Positions 18,564 through 31,113 are shown, counted from the stretch's first letter. The stretch is DNA of 64,000 bases from JAPOXR01 sp963664715 (GCA_963664715.2 CAXXUY010000012.1:310001-374000); one strand, 5' to 3'. Notes: generated by a model from the sequence alone, not told the origin. Numbers and translations are program-made.

Positions 18564-19766
18564 ATGGCTGCCAGTGAACATCCAAGAGGCATTCCGAAGG
18601 AATCAACCGCCTGCATAGTGCTGGCCGACGGCACCTGTTTTCTGGGGTCGGGATTCGGTGCTGAAGCGACTGTGACCGGTGAAGTCTGCTTCAATACGTC
18701 GATGACCGGATACCAGGAAATCTTGACTGATCCCTCCTATTCCGGCCAGATCGTACTCTTTACCTTTCCGCATATTGGTATCGTCGGCACAACACCCGAC
18801 GACAACGAGTCCGCAAAGCCGGCGGCATTGGGCATGATTACAAGATGGCACCCATCGCAGCCATCAAACTGGCGTTCCAAGGCGAGGATATCGGACTGGA
18901 TGCAGGAACGGTCGCTGGTTGGTGTCGGTTGCGTCGACACTCGGGCCCTCACCAGGGCGATCAGGAATTCCGGGGCACTGCATGCCGCAATCGAGCACCG
19001 CAAGGCCGGTCGGTTTTCCGCAACCGATACTGAACGATTGGAAGCCCGCGCCCGAGGCTTTGAAGGCCTGGCCGGCATGGAATTGGCAAGCACCGTAACC
19101 TGTGACGATGCCTTCGAATGGAAGGGGTCAAGATGGAAGTGGCCCGATGGTTATTCGGACCAATCCGGCAAGGACTATTGCGTGGCCGTAATTGACTACG
19201 GCATCAAGAACAACATTCTGAGATGCCTTGCCGCCGCCGGATGCCAGACCAGGGTATTTCCTGCAACGACGCCGGCAGACCAGATTCTCGCGAGCAAGCC
19301 GGACGGGATCTTCCTGTCCAATGGTCCTGGTGATCCGGCCGCGACCGGTCGCTATGCCATTCCAGCCATCAGGGATCTCATGAAGCGTGCCGAAGTTCCG
19401 ATCTTCGGCATTTGCCTTGGGCATCAGTTGCTTGCGCTGGCACTGGGTGCAGAGACCGTCAAGATGAGCCACGGCCATCACGGTGCCAATCATCCTGTAT
19501 TGGATACGGAAAGCGGAAAGGTCGAAATCACCTCGATGAATCACGGCTTCATGGTCGACAGGAAATCACTGCCGGCCGGAGTCATGGAAACGCATCGCTC
19601 GCTGTTCGACGGGTCGAACTGCGGAATCGCCATGACCGACCGGCCGGTATTCTCGGTCCAGTTTCATCCTGAAGCCAGCCCGGGCCCGCAGGACAGCTTC
19701 TATCTGTTCGAGCGGTTCACTTCCCTGATGGAACAAGGCAGGGCCAGCAAGCGTGGGAGCGGTTAG
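18564..19766 (+). CDS. carA: Carbamoyl-phosphate synthase small (glutaminase) subunit
   Basis: CarA hydrolyses glutamine and passes ammonia to CarB to make carbamoyl phosphate for arginine and pyrimidine synthesis. The protein has about 400 residues. The N-terminal CarA domain (CFNTSMTGYQEILTDPSY) is followed by a class I glutamine amidotransferase domain with nucleophile Cys near residue 284 in FGICLGHQ and the His/Glu pair in QFHPEASPGP. The ATG at 18564 fits a GGGGGA site eight bases upstream better than the GTG at 18558. carB is not in the window. Its last four bases overlap the convergent ilvC stop. Confidence 0.96.
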   Translation: MAASEHPRGIPKESTACIVLADGTCFLGSGFGAEATVTGEVCFNTSMTGYQEILTDPSYSGQIVLFTFPHIGIVGTTPDDNESAKPAALGMITRWHPSQPSNWRSKARISDWMQERSLVGVGCVDTRALTRAIRNSGALHAAIEHRKAGRFSATDTERLEARARGFEGLAGMELASTVTCDDAFEWKGSRWKWPDGYSDQSGKDYCVAVIDYGIKNNILRCLAAAGCQTRVFPATTPADQILASKPDGIFLSNGPGDPAATGRYAIPAIRDLMKRAEVPIFGICLGHQLLALALGAETVKMSHGHHGANHPVLDTESGKVEITSMNHGFMVDRKSLPAGVMETHRSLFDGSNCGIAMTDRPVFSVQFHPEASPGPQDSFYLFERFTSLMEQGRASKRGSG

Positions 19767-20785
19767 TTGACGTCCTTGTCCACCAATCTGCCTTCGGCAA
19801 TCCACGGCATCATTCCCCGGAGTTTACGGCCGACATCCTCGATTTCGTGACCGTCGTTCAACTGGCGCATGGCCTTGAAGGACGCCTGGCCGGCCGCACA
19901 TTCCTGCATCCATTGAGAGGTGAACTTGCCTGTCTGGATGTCGCGGAGAATCCCTCGCATTCGCGTCTTGGTTTCGTCGTATGGCAATATCCTGGGACCA
20001 GATACATACTCTCCGTACTCCGCGGTGTTCGAGATTGAGTAGTTCATGTTGGCGATACCGCCCTCGTAGATCAGGTCGACAATCAGCTTGACCTCATGCA
20101 GGCACTCGAAATACGCCATCTCAGGTGCATACCCGGCTTCCACGAGCGTCTCGTATCCGCAACGGATCAGTTCCACCAACCCGCCGCACAAGACGGCCTG
20201 TTCACCGAACAGGTCAGTCTCGCACTCTTCCTTGAAATCGGTTTCGATGATTCCCGACCTGCCACCTCCGATCGCGGAGCAATAGGAGAGAGCGGTTTCA
20301 AGTGCCCTGCCGGTAGAATCTCGTTCGACGGCGACAAGGCAGGGAACTCCCCCGCCACTGACAAACTCGCCTCTGACAGTATGGCCGGGACCCTTTGGCG
20401 CTATCATGACGACATCCACTCCCGGTTTGGGATCAATCAGTTTGAAGTGAATGTTAAGCCCGTGAGCGAACGCAATCGCTGATCCCTCGCGCAGATTGTC
20501 GTGGACAAATCGACGATATGTCTGGGCCTGCAATTCATCCGGCATCGTGAACATGATGAGGTCGCACCAGGCAGCTGCCTCGGCTATTCCCATGACCGTT
20601 AGTCCCGATGCTTCAGCCTTGGCCGCCGAAGGTGAGCCTTCGCGAAGCGCCACGACAATGTTCTTGGCCCCCGAATCCTTGAGGTTGAGGGCATGGGCAT
20701 GGCCTTGAGAACCGTAGCCCAGTATTGCAATGTTCTTGTCCTTGATCAGGTTTATGTCGCAATCGCGGTCGTAATATACACGCAT
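19763..20785 (-). CDS. ilvC: Ketol-acid reductoisomerase (class I)
   Basis: This 340-residue NADPH- and Mg2+-dependent enzyme catalyses the second common step of valine, leucine and isoleucine synthesis, converting acetolactate or acetohydroxybutyrate to the dihydroxy acid. The Rossmann motif GYGSQGHAHALNLKDSG is near the N-terminus, and acidic metal-binding residues lie in SGIIETDFKEECETDLFGEQ. Length is typical of the short class I form. The ATG at 20785 is preceded by GGAG six bases upstream and gives the family start MRVYYDRD. It is downstream of ubiH on the same strand with about 107 bases between. Confidence 0.97.
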   Translation of the reverse strand: MRVYYDRDCDINLIKDKNIAILGYGSQGHAHALNLKDSGAKNIVVALREGSPSAAKAEASGLTVMGIAEAAAWCDLIMFTMPDELQAQTYRRFVHDNLREGSAIAFAHGLNIHFKLIDPKPGVDVVMIAPKGPGHTVRGEFVSGGGVPCLVAVERDSTGRALETALSYCSAIGGGRSGIIETDFKEECETDLFGEQAVLCGGLVELIRCGYETLVEAGYAPEMAYFECLHEVKLIVDLIYEGGIANMNYSISNTAEYGEYVSGPRILPYDETKTRMRGILRDIQTGKFTSQWMQECAAGQASFKAMRQLNDGHEIEDVGRKLRGMMPWIAEGRLVDKDVN

Positions 20786-20892
20786 CTTGATCTCCATTTT
20801 GCCGAGTTGGCGGACCCGGGAAGTTCACTGTTCTGCCCAACCGGCAGGGAAACCGGCGTTTAAGCTCTTTTGCCCGTGCTTTCAATTTTGAT

Positions 20893-22179
20893 TCAGCGGG
20901 AAAATCCGGATGGCGGGGAACCCATTCCCAGCTTCATGAGACCTCTTCTCAACCGTGGTTGTCCGTTGACAGCCCGGAGACCCATTTTCCGGGCCTGCCG
21001 AACGAAGGCCAAGTCGGTTGTCGCCGCCTGGCCGAGAGCCTCGGTAGCAGCAATGCGCATGAGAACATCAGGCCTTCGCCCGCGTCCATATTCCGCAACG
21101 ACCCGTCTCGATCCCGGGTCCTTCCTGTCTTTGCCGGTTACGGCCGCAAGTGCGGCGATATCGGCAAGTGTCGTATTGAGACCCTGTGCGCCGACCGGAG
21201 AAAGGACATGTGCTGTTTCACCGATCAGCACCACGCGTTCTGCGTCGAACCTGCGGGCCACCTGGCTCACAACCGGCCATACCATCCGTCTGCCAGCGAC
21301 GTCCACCGGACCAAGCTGGCCAACTGTCTTTCGTTGCAAACGCATGTTGAATTCATGCTCCGACATCCGGTTCAGTTCGTTTGCCATCGTTCCCTTCAGC
21401 ACCCAGACGACCGATGACGCGTTTTGATTTGCAGCGCCTGGCAGTGGAATAAATGTCACTGACTCCCCCTGGCCATGATATTCGGTCGTCACACCAGCAT
21501 GGGGCTCCTTGTGGTTGATGTTGAAACTGAGGGCACTCCTGTTGCCGATTGACCGGCGTATCGCAATCCCCGCCTGTACACGTATTCCGGAATTCCGCCC
21601 GTCTGCTGCAACCAGCAACCTGCCGCAGATCCGCTTTCCGCTGGCAAGTCGGCAACAGACGACTTCTCGCCGCGGAACGATCTTGTCGACACCGGACCCA
21701 TAGATCATGGTCACAGCCCCCAACTCCGAAATCCGGTCGTCCAGGGCGGTGTGTAGCTCGGTATTCAGTACTGTCCAGCCGAAACAATCCTTGCCGATTT
21801 CCGAACTGTTGAAGTCATGAACCGAGCAGGTCTGCGGCGGATCCTCACCAGAATCAACTATCCTGAGAGACGCCAGTGGCAGGACACTCTCACGCACGTG
21901 TTCCCAAACTGCAGTGTTCAGGAGAATGTCCCTTGCCGGCCCAAGCAGGGCGGTGACGCGGTTGTCCCGATCGATGCGGCTCCCGCTTCCCTGCCGTCCA
22001 GGTTCACAACACGCCACCCGGAACCCGGAGACTCCCAGGACCACGGCCGCGAGTTTTCCTGCCAGGCCTCCGCCGGCGACAATGATGTCAAAGTCGTCTG
22101 GTATAAGCACGTTGCAGTTCCGGCCGTCCGGTCTCCTGCTTTCACTGCGCATCCCGCCGCGACCGCGATGCGCTATCAT
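20893..22179 (-). CDS. UbiH/UbiF/VisC-family FAD-dependent hydroxylase
   Basis: This flavoprotein monooxygenase of about 428 residues probably hydroxylates the ubiquinone ring during coenzyme Q synthesis. The FAD dinucleotide-binding motif IIVAGGGLAGKLAAVV lies near residue 32. The second FAD motif, GETAHVLSPVGAQGLNTTLAD in overview, has the usual GD/GE-x-AH-x-x-P pattern. The N-terminus is about 25 residues longer than usual if the ATG at 22179 is used; that ATG is three bases past the glmM stop, so coupling is likely. Which ring position it modifies cannot be told. Confidence 0.87.
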   Translation of the reverse strand: MIAHRGRGGMRSESRRPDGRNCNVLIPDDFDIIVAGGGLAGKLAAVVLGVSGFRVACCEPGRQGSGSRIDRDNRVTALLGPARDILLNTAVWEHVRESVLPLASLRIVDSGEDPPQTCSVHDFNSSEIGKDCFGWTVLNTELHTALDDRISELGAVTMIYGSGVDKIVPRREVVCCRLASGKRICGRLLVAADGRNSGIRVQAGIAIRRSIGNRSALSFNINHKEPHAGVTTEYHGQGESVTFIPLPGAANQNASSVVWVLKGTMANELNRMSEHEFNMRLQRKTVGQLGPVDVAGRRMVWPVVSQVARRFDAERVVLIGETAHVLSPVGAQGLNTTLADIAALAAVTGKDRKDPGSRRVVAEYGRGRRPDVLMRIAATEALGQAATTDLAFVRQARKMGLRAVNGQPRLRRGLMKLGMGSPPSGFSR

Positions 22180-22182
22180 TCA

Positions 22183-23538
22183 CTAACCGAACTCGCTAAC
22201 CAGATTCTGAAGATGCTCGACGATCTCCCTGATTTCATCGACATCTTCGCCCTCGGCCATGATGCGCACGATCGGTTCCGTTCCGGAAGCCCTGACCAAC
22301 ACTCTTCCCTTTCCTTCGATGCGCCGTTGCGCCGACCTGATTTCAGACGAGATCTGGTTGTCCGAGAGAGGATCAGACTTTCCTTCGAATCGGACATTTG
22401 CGACGACCTGTGGCACCGGATCAAATGCAGAGGTCAATTCACTTGCATTCCCGTCCGAATCGACGAGCAAAGAGAGAAACTGCAACCCGGCAATGAGACC
22501 GTCACTCGCCCTCGCATGGTCAAGCATTATGATGTGTCCGGAATTTTCGCCACCCAGGTTGAATCCTCCCCGTCGCATTTCCTCGACTACATATCGGTCA
22601 CCGACAGGAGTCCGTCTTACATCGATGCCGTGAGACCTCAGATGGTTCTCCATACCCATGTTGGAGACAACAGATGCAACGACTGTATCGTTGGACAACG
22701 CGCCCGATTCCCTGAACTTCGTCGCGAACAGGACCAGGATTTGATCGCCATCGATGACATTTCCGGCTTCGTCGATCACAATCAGGCGGTCGGCATCTCC
22801 ATCAAAGCACAATCCGACATCTGCCCCCGTTTCCAGCACCTTCGAAACCGCAGCATCCGTCTCGGTCGACCCACATCCGACATTGATGTTGAACCCGTTC
22901 GGACCAACGCCAATCGGAACGACATCAGCGCCCAGTTCCCAGAGAACCTCCGGCGCAGCGCGGTAACCGGAACCGTTTGCACAGTCGACGACGACCCGCA
23001 TTCCATCCAGTCTCAGCTTCTTTGGAAACGTCGTCTTGGCATATTCGACGTATCTTCCCAGGCCATCATCAATCCGTCTTGCCCTGCCGATCTCCTCCGG
23101 AGTGGCATCGGTCGGCGCCGCCATGCCGCGTTCGATCTCCGCTTCAACTTCGTCCGACAGCTTGAAGCCGTCCGGGCCAAAGAACTTCAAGCCGTTGTCA
23201 TAATACGGGTTGTGCGAAGCGGAGATCATTACACCCAGGTCTGCGCGCAAGGACCTTGTCAGCAACCCGACCGCCGGCGTTGGCACCGGACCCAGCAAGA
23301 GCACGTTCATGCCGGAAGCAACCAACCCCGCTGTCAGGGCGTTCTCCAGCATGTAACCTGAGCGCCTCGTATCCTTTCCGATGACAACCCTTCGGGAACC
23401 TGAACCTGCCTGGCTGAACCAGTTGCCAGCCGACATTCCTAGCTTGAGAACTTCCTCGGCCGTGATCGGGCTCGAGTTTGCACGACCTCGCACCCCGTCC
23501 GTCCCGAAATACTTTCGAACCCTTGAATCCATCTCCAT
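22183..23538 (-). CDS. glmM: Phosphoglucosamine mutase
   Basis: This 451-residue enzyme converts glucosamine-6-phosphate to glucosamine-1-phosphate for UDP-GlcNAc, and hence for peptidoglycan and lipopolysaccharide. The active-site phosphoserine motif is VMISASHNPYYDNG, the metal loop is CFDGDADR, and the sugar-binding loop is GGENSGHI. The phosphate-binding RASGTEPIVRIM is near the C-terminus. The ATG at 23538 has an AGG site; a second ATG six bases later is too close to GGAG. It follows the cell-wall hydrolase gene by 78 bases, so envelope functions cluster here. Confidence 0.97.
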   Translation of the reverse strand: MEMDSRVRKYFGTDGVRGRANSSPITAEEVLKLGMSAGNWFSQAGSGSRRVVIGKDTRRSGYMLENALTAGLVASGMNVLLLGPVPTPAVGLLTRSLRADLGVMISASHNPYYDNGLKFFGPDGFKLSDEVEAEIERGMAAPTDATPEEIGRARRIDDGLGRYVEYAKTTFPKKLRLDGMRVVVDCANGSGYRAAPEVLWELGADVVPIGVGPNGFNINVGCGSTETDAAVSKVLETGADVGLCFDGDADRLIVIDEAGNVIDGDQILVLFATKFRESGALSNDTVVASVVSNMGMENHLRSHGIDVRRTPVGDRYVVEEMRRGGFNLGGENSGHIIMLDHARASDGLIAGLQFLSLLVDSDGNASELTSAFDPVPQVVANVRFEGKSDPLSDNQISSEIRSAQRRIEGKGRVLVRASGTEPIVRIMAEGEDVDEIREIVEHLQNLVSEFG

Positions 23539-23616
23539 GCATACCTATCCGCCTGGAAACCGATTTAGCAGATTGATTATTTGGGCTGTAAAATCAACCG
23601 AAATTGACAGGGCAAC

Positions 23617-24624
23617 TCAATTTCGTTCTCTGTAGAACACATGACGGCCGATCGTTGCGGTCTTTTGCATGTAGCCGGCCCAAGCAGGCGACACGCTTAC
23701 AGTGTGAAAAAACGTCGCTCCCCCCGTAACATCCGCAGTCTTGGTCTCGATTATCACCCGCGCCATGTCCTTGATTTCACGGTATGCTTCCAACTCGTGA
23801 ACCAATTCCGGGCGTCCATCGCAATAGAAAGAGAACTGGCATTTGTGCAATTCGCCCTTGCCCTGTTTGACCACGCCGCAAATCGTGTTGGGAAAGCGCT
23901 TGGATGATACACGGTTCAGTACCGTCATGGCGACCGCTTGCCTGCCTGCCACGGTTTCTCCTCTCGCTTCGAAATACATGACATCGGCAAGGCAAACGAG
24001 TTCATCAACCGAAACCGGGCGCCGCTTGGGTCGAGTGTCGAGGTCGCCCAACTCAATCAGCTGGATTTCACCCAGATCCGCAAGAGCAACCGCCTCCCCG
24101 TCTTGCAGCTTCCTGATCCTTGCCTCCAAATCGAAAGTTATGTCCAGGACAGGGCCAGTGCTTCCATCACCGCTCGTATCAGCATCTGCCGTGACCGTAG
24201 CATCAAGCAAGCCGGAAAACTCATTGCTCGTCAGCTCGATCCGCGGCGGTTCAACGGCAGTTTTTCTCTTCGGGACACTCCCAATCAGCACACGGTCCTG
24301 TCCTGGCACGGAAGGTCTCTTGAGTATTGCAATGATCTCCGGAAGGTTGCTGTCCAAATTGGTGAACAACGACGAACGTCGCTTTGGCCGAGCGAAGTCC
24401 AAAGAAGCCAATTCTGCAATGATCGGTCTCTTTCTCGGCCGATCAGCCAGGTGCAACCCAGCCTGAATCTCATCGGAACTCGCATCCGATCCATGGATAA
24501 CCGGCAATTCGATTTCGCCCAGGATCGCTTCCTCAGCAGTGCCGCTACCTGCACACAGCCAGCCCGAAGCAACTGCTGCAACTAGCGCTCCACGACAAAC
24601 CGACTTTGCTGAAATTGACTTCAT
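23617..24624 (-). CDS. Cell wall hydrolase, SleB-like domain
   Basis: This exported 335-residue protein has a signal peptide (about residues 1-30), a long low-complexity linker with repeated basic RPKRR-type patches, and a C-terminal SleB-type hydrolase domain. That domain starts near LADVMYFEARGETVAGRQAV, whose Glu is the probable catalytic residue of a lytic transglycosylase or muramidase. The motif CQFSFYCDG is also typical. The ATG at 24624 is preferred because it opens directly on the signal peptide; an upstream TTG at 24678 is possible. A near-consensus promoter lies about 120 bases upstream. Confidence 0.85.
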   Translation of the reverse strand: MKSISAKSVCRGALVAAVASGWLCAGSGTAEEAILGEIELPVIHGSDASSDEIQAGLHLADRPRKRPIIAELASLDFARPKRRSSLFTNLDSNLPEIIAILKRPSVPGQDRVLIGSVPKRKTAVEPPRIELTSNEFSGLLDATVTADADTSGDGSTGPVLDITFDLEARIRKLQDGEAVALADLGEIQLIELGDLDTRPKRRPVSVDELVCLADVMYFEARGETVAGRQAVAMTVLNRVSSKRFPNTICGVVKQGKGELHKCQFSFYCDGRPELVHELEAYREIKDMARVIIETKTADVTGGATFFHTVSVSPAWAGYMQKTATIGRHVFYRERN

Positions 24625-24746
24625 CACAGGCTGGCTGAATTCTGAATTGACATCTTTCTGCAGAATGGCTGCTGACAACCAACAGTGTCAAACCCACGCT
24701 TCACGGCCCAAAGTTCAACCGCAACGAACAACGTGAATTCGCCCAA

Positions 24747-24786
24747 GCTATAGAATTCATTGGTATAATTGTCAATGGTTGACAAT
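24747..24786 (-). promoter_or_regulatory. Sigma70-type promoter of the hydrolase gene, overlapped by a palindrome
   Basis: On the minus strand TTGACA (24770-24775) and TATAGC (24747-24752) are separated by exactly 17 bases, a near-consensus promoter giving a 5' leader of about 115 bases before 24624. The -35 box lies within a perfect palindrome, ATTGTCAA-TGG-TTGACAAT (24768-24786), a good size for a dimeric regulator. A TATAAT also occurs on + at 24764-24769, without a convincing -35. Confidence 0.6.
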
Positions 24787-25127
24787 GTTGAAAATTGATC
24801 AGTCCGCACTGCCGGTCGGAATCGGTCAAAGTCATTCATTCAATCTCCAGCATGAAATCGCAGGAAGGGAATGTCGAATGCAAGTATCAGTCAAGAAAAC
24901 TGCCGGTTCCCCGTCAAACGGATGACGACATGCCCTCATGGTCAGACCTGCAAGGACCGACCGGCCAGGAGTTGATAGTAACACATTGAATAATCGCCGT
25001 TTTTGAGATCCATGCATGACCAACCCACTTGCCATGGCAGAATGCACAAATCAGCGAATATCAGCTTGGCAGGCACGGAAGGTGACGCCTTGGCAGGCAG
25101 AATGGTCCCGATGGGGTCAGCCGACCG
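24787..25127. other. Gene-free region between ppdK and the hydrolase promoter
   Basis: This 341-base stretch follows the 3' end of ppdK. No coding sequence, RNA gene or convincing terminator was recognised. Part of it must end the ppdK transcript. Confidence 0.35.
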
Positions 25128-27659
<2,532 letters not shown>

Positions 27660-27812
27660 CGGTTTTGACCTGCATACTCCACAGCAGCTGCTGCTGGCCC
27701 CGCACCATCAAATCAAGCAGAACACTGTAAACGCGTAGCGTTACATCCTGCAGCCGTTTCGCAGGAGCCTGGCAGAAGTATAGCATCAAAATGAACCGCA
27801 ATATCCGTTTCC

Positions 27813-29924
27813 CTAGATTTCAATACATGACAGGTCAGCATAGCTGGATATCGACCTCCGGACAGCGTCCAGTAGACTGAGACGGTTGCGCCTCAGTCCT
27901 TCGTCCTCCGTATTGACTCGCACGTCTTCGAAGAACCTGTTGATCGGCGAAACGAGTCTCGACATGGCATCAATCGCCCCATCGGCATTGCCGTCTTCGA
28001 GGCACTCTGCGACTGCACGGGCCACTCTCTGTTGCTCAGAATGCAGGAGTTTCTCCTCTTCCTGCCGGAACAGTCCGGGTTGGCACGCGCCCGACTTACC
28101 GGTCTCGCTTTCCGGCACTCCGCGCAGGATGTTGTTCGCGCGCCGGTATCCCTGAACAAGAAACTCATTCCCCGGGACGGCCAGAAATGTCTGCAGCGCG
28201 CGTGACTTTGATTCAACGAGGTAAAGATCATCCGCGCTCGGCGAGGCGATACAGGCTGAAACGACGTCGGGCCTCAACCCGTCCCGATCCAGGAAATTGA
28301 CCAGCCTTTCATGGACAAATCCCAATGCGACCTTCACCAAATCCTCGGGCGGCTGACTGCCCGCAGCGAAACCGGGCACTTCCTGGTTCTGCAATTGTCT
28401 CACTGATTCCAGGAGGAGTTGCTCAATCGGTAGACGCAGCCTGTTTGCCAGAACAAGACGAATGACACCAAGCGCCGCTCTCCGCAGTGCATAAGGGTCC
28501 TTTGAACCGGTCGGGGCCAGGCCAATACCGAAGAAACCGGAAATCTGGTCCAGCCTGTCCGCTACGGCCAGTGAGACGGCTGTTGGTTCAACTGGCACTC
28601 TATCGTCCGGACCAGCCGGCAAGTGATGCTCTTCGCATGCCTGGCTCACATGTGTTCCCAGCCCGAGTTTCGTGGCAAGATGACGTCCGATCACGCCCTG
28701 CAGTTCCGGAAACTCGCCAACAGTATCAGACAGCAGGTCCAGCTTGATGAAGGACGCAGCTTCTCCGATCTCGTCAGTATCTGCTCCCACCACGCCACCG
28801 ATTTTTTCCGCCAGACCCTGGATTCGGTCCACTCGCTGGCCCAGTGATCCCAGTTCACTGTGAAAGGTAATCCGGCTCAACTCGCCTTTCATTCGTTGAA
28901 TGGCATCCTTTCCGGTGAAACTCCTCAGGTCGTTCTGCCATGCAAACTCAGCGTCCCCGAGCCTGGCGTTAAGGACCCTGATGTTTCCTTCCAGAATGGT
29001 TCGGTTGCCGTCCTTGGCCACCCTGTTTGCAACTGATGCAAAATGTGTGATCTGTTCGGTTCCCGGCCTGCGTAGCGAAATGAATTTCAGATGTGTCCGG
29101 ATTGTCGAAACGAGGATCTCCGGAGGAAGTTCGCTGTAGCGCCGGTCGATTTCACCCAGCGATACGACCGGCCACTCGACCAGACCGGCATTTTCACCGA
29201 GCAGTGAGTTGTCCTCGACGACTTCAAGCCCCGACCCGTAAGCCAGGGCTTCAACCTGCGAACGCAGCGAATCCAGCCTCTCATCGGCATCCAGCATCAC
29301 GGAGGCGTTCCTGAGAAGAGATCTGTACTCGTCGAAACTGCGCACCGAAAACTTGTCTGGAGACATTAGCCTGTGGCCCCTGGTCCAGTTGCCGGCTCGA
29401 ATACCATCGACTTCAAAGTCAATGGTCTTGCAGTCGTCGGCATCGTGAATGATGCACAGGATGGAATTGACCGGACGAACCCACCTCAGTTTCCCCTGCC
29501 CCCACCGCATCGACTTGGGCCAGGGGAACGACCGGATGATATCCGGCACGATTTCGCACACAACTTCCGAAACCGGAACTCCAGGCCTTTTGACAACGGC
29601 AAAATAGTAGTTCCCGGACGACACTGTTCGTGTCTCCAGGGCCTGGGCATTCACTCCTGCCGAACGTGCAAATCCCGCGACCGCCTTGTCGGGAGCTCCG
29701 ACGCGTGGCCCTCTCCTTTCCTCGACTTCGCCCCGAGTAAATCTCGGAAGCCCACTGGCAAGCGCACACAGTCGGTTGGGTGTCACATGGACCGAAACGG
29801 ATACTGAAGGTGAAACTCGCACAGAAAGCGCTGCTTCCAGCATCTTGTGCAGATTGCGCTTGGCACCTGCCTGCATGCGCGCCGGAATTTCGTCGCTGTG
29901 TATTTCAAGCAATAACTCGGACAT
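27813..29924 (-). CDS. glyS: Glycyl-tRNA synthetase beta subunit
   Basis: This 703-residue subunit of the bacterial (alpha-beta)2 glycyl-tRNA synthetase binds tRNA-Gly. The opening MSELLLEIHSDEIPARMQ is the family N-terminus. Other typical segments are RGPRVGAPDKAVAGFARS and KLDLLSDTVGEFPELQGVIG, and the C-terminal anticodon-binding region closes the protein. The ATG at 29924 is preferred over a TTG six codons upstream because it matches the family start. It lies 18 bases after the glyQ stop, so the two subunits are co-expressed. Confidence 0.97.
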   Translation of the reverse strand: MSELLLEIHSDEIPARMQAGAKRNLHKMLEAALSVRVSPSVSVSVHVTPNRLCALASGLPRFTRGEVEERRGPRVGAPDKAVAGFARSAGVNAQALETRTVSSGNYYFAVVKRPGVPVSEVVCEIVPDIIRSFPWPKSMRWGQGKLRWVRPVNSILCIIHDADDCKTIDFEVDGIRAGNWTRGHRLMSPDKFSVRSFDEYRSLLRNASVMLDADERLDSLRSQVEALAYGSGLEVVEDNSLLGENAGLVEWPVVSLGEIDRRYSELPPEILVSTIRTHLKFISLRRPGTEQITHFASVANRVAKDGNRTILEGNIRVLNARLGDAEFAWQNDLRSFTGKDAIQRMKGELSRITFHSELGSLGQRVDRIQGLAEKIGGVVGADTDEIGEAASFIKLDLLSDTVGEFPELQGVIGRHLATKLGLGTHVSQACEEHHLPAGPDDRVPVEPTAVSLAVADRLDQISGFFGIGLAPTGSKDPYALRRAALGVIRLVLANRLRLPIEQLLLESVRQLQNQEVPGFAAGSQPPEDLVKVALGFVHERLVNFLDRDGLRPDVVSACIASPSADDLYLVESKSRALQTFLAVPGNEFLVQGYRRANNILRGVPESETGKSGACQPGLFRQEEEKLLHSEQQRVARAVAECLEDGNADGAIDAMSRLVSPINRFFEDVRVNTEDEGLRRNRLSLLDAVRRSISSYADLSCIEI

Positions 29925-29942
29925 AAGCCTGTGCCTGTCCAA

Positions 29943-30908
29943 TCAGGAAACATCCGGAATCGGCGTCTCGGCCTTCCCGTCAGTCTCTTCGTTGCCAGCT
30001 GCCGATACCAGGGTATCCGCGCACAGCTTCGCCAGGTTTCGAACGCGTCCGATCAGGGCGTGCCGTTCGTTCACCGAGATTAATCCCCGGGCATCCAGCA
30101 GATTGAAAAGATGCGATGCCTTTATGCACTGGTCATATGCCGGCCGAACCATGATCGTCCGGCAACCGGTCTTGGGATCAATCGCCGGAGCATCCAGTAT
30201 CCGGTTGCACTCCGCTTCCGCATCTTCAAACTGCCGCCGAAGCATGTCTCCATCGCAAATGTCGTAGTTCCACCGGGAATACTCGGCTTCCGGTCCCCTG
30301 AATATGTTGCCGTAAGTCAAGGAGATTTCCGATTGCGGATCGTTGAATGGCATGTTCATGACGTGATCGACCCCAATCACGTACATGGCAAGGCGTTCCA
30401 GTCCATAGGTGATTTCGACGGGCACGAGTTGACAATCATGGCCTCCAACCTGTTGAAAATACGTAAACTGGCTGATTTCCATTCCGTCACACCAGACTTC
30501 CCATCCCAACCCCCATGCCCCAAGAGTCGGGCTTTCCCAATCATCCTCGACAAATCGGATATCATGAATGTCCAGATCGATTCCGATCGCGGCGAGCGAC
30601 CCGAAATAGCGATCAATTATGTCGGCCGGTGAAGGCTTGATCAAAACCTGGAACTGATAGTAATGCTGGAGCCGGTTCGGGTTTTCACCGTAGCGACCGT
30701 CTGCGGGGCGCCTTGAAGGCTGAACATAAGCGACGGACCAAGGATCGGGGCCGAGAGAGCCCAATGTCGTAGCCGGATGAAAGGTCCCTGCTCCGACTTC
30801 CATGTCATAGGGCTGCAGTAGCGCACAACCCTGTCCGGCCCAGAATTGCTGCAGGGATACGATGACATCCTGAAAGCACACTGGCCTCGTTGAATTTGCA
30901 GATGACAT
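29943..30908 (-). CDS. glyQ: Glycyl-tRNA synthetase alpha subunit
   Basis: This 321-residue catalytic subunit activates glycine and attaches it to tRNA-Gly. The class II motifs are plain, for example FWAGQGCALLQPYDMEVGAG, YVQPSRRPADGRYGENPNR and GWEVWCDGMEISQFTYFQQ. A C-terminal tail after LAKLCADTLVS is slightly longer than average. It is first of glyQ-glyS, with ppdK downstream. It is divergent from the secreted protein at 31114, with a 205-base gap holding both promoters. Confidence 0.97.
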   Translation of the reverse strand: MSSANSTRPVCFQDVIVSLQQFWAGQGCALLQPYDMEVGAGTFHPATTLGSLGPDPWSVAYVQPSRRPADGRYGENPNRLQHYYQFQVLIKPSPADIIDRYFGSLAAIGIDLDIHDIRFVEDDWESPTLGAWGLGWEVWCDGMEISQFTYFQQVGGHDCQLVPVEITYGLERLAMYVIGVDHVMNMPFNDPQSEISLTYGNIFRGPEAEYSRWNYDICDGDMLRRQFEDAEAECNRILDAPAIDPKTGCRTIMVRPAYDQCIKASHLFNLLDARGLISVNERHALIGRVRNLAKLCADTLVSAAGNEETDGKAETPIPDVS

Positions 30909-31113
30909 CCCGCAGGACCCCGCAATGGCACTCGATGGACCCCAATATGCAACACAATCAATCGGGTCAACGCACGGAGTTCGCGCACCGCCAGTAACAT
31001 GCAGCTTTTCTCATGCCCGCAACAGGATCATCAGTTTGTCAAACCACAGCATATCAGGTAGCAGGCCCGCAAATGCTCTCGATTCTGAGACCGGACATAG
31101 GGAAACCTTGGAC

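Noticed and set aside
18845..19033. Possible frameshift in carA
   Set aside because: The main frame keeps CarA signatures on both sides (PAALGMI, then SNWR and GVDTRALTR-like), so the region is divergent but intact.
21817..23361. Long open frame of 514 codons on + opposite ubiH and glmM
   Set aside because: It is antisense to two clear genes with full family motifs, and its translation has biased, non-globular composition and no recognisable domain.
29925..31113. Riboswitch or T-box-like leader for glyQS
   Set aside because: No conserved leader motif was seen in the 205 bases upstream of glyQ, and T-boxes are not expected in this lineage.
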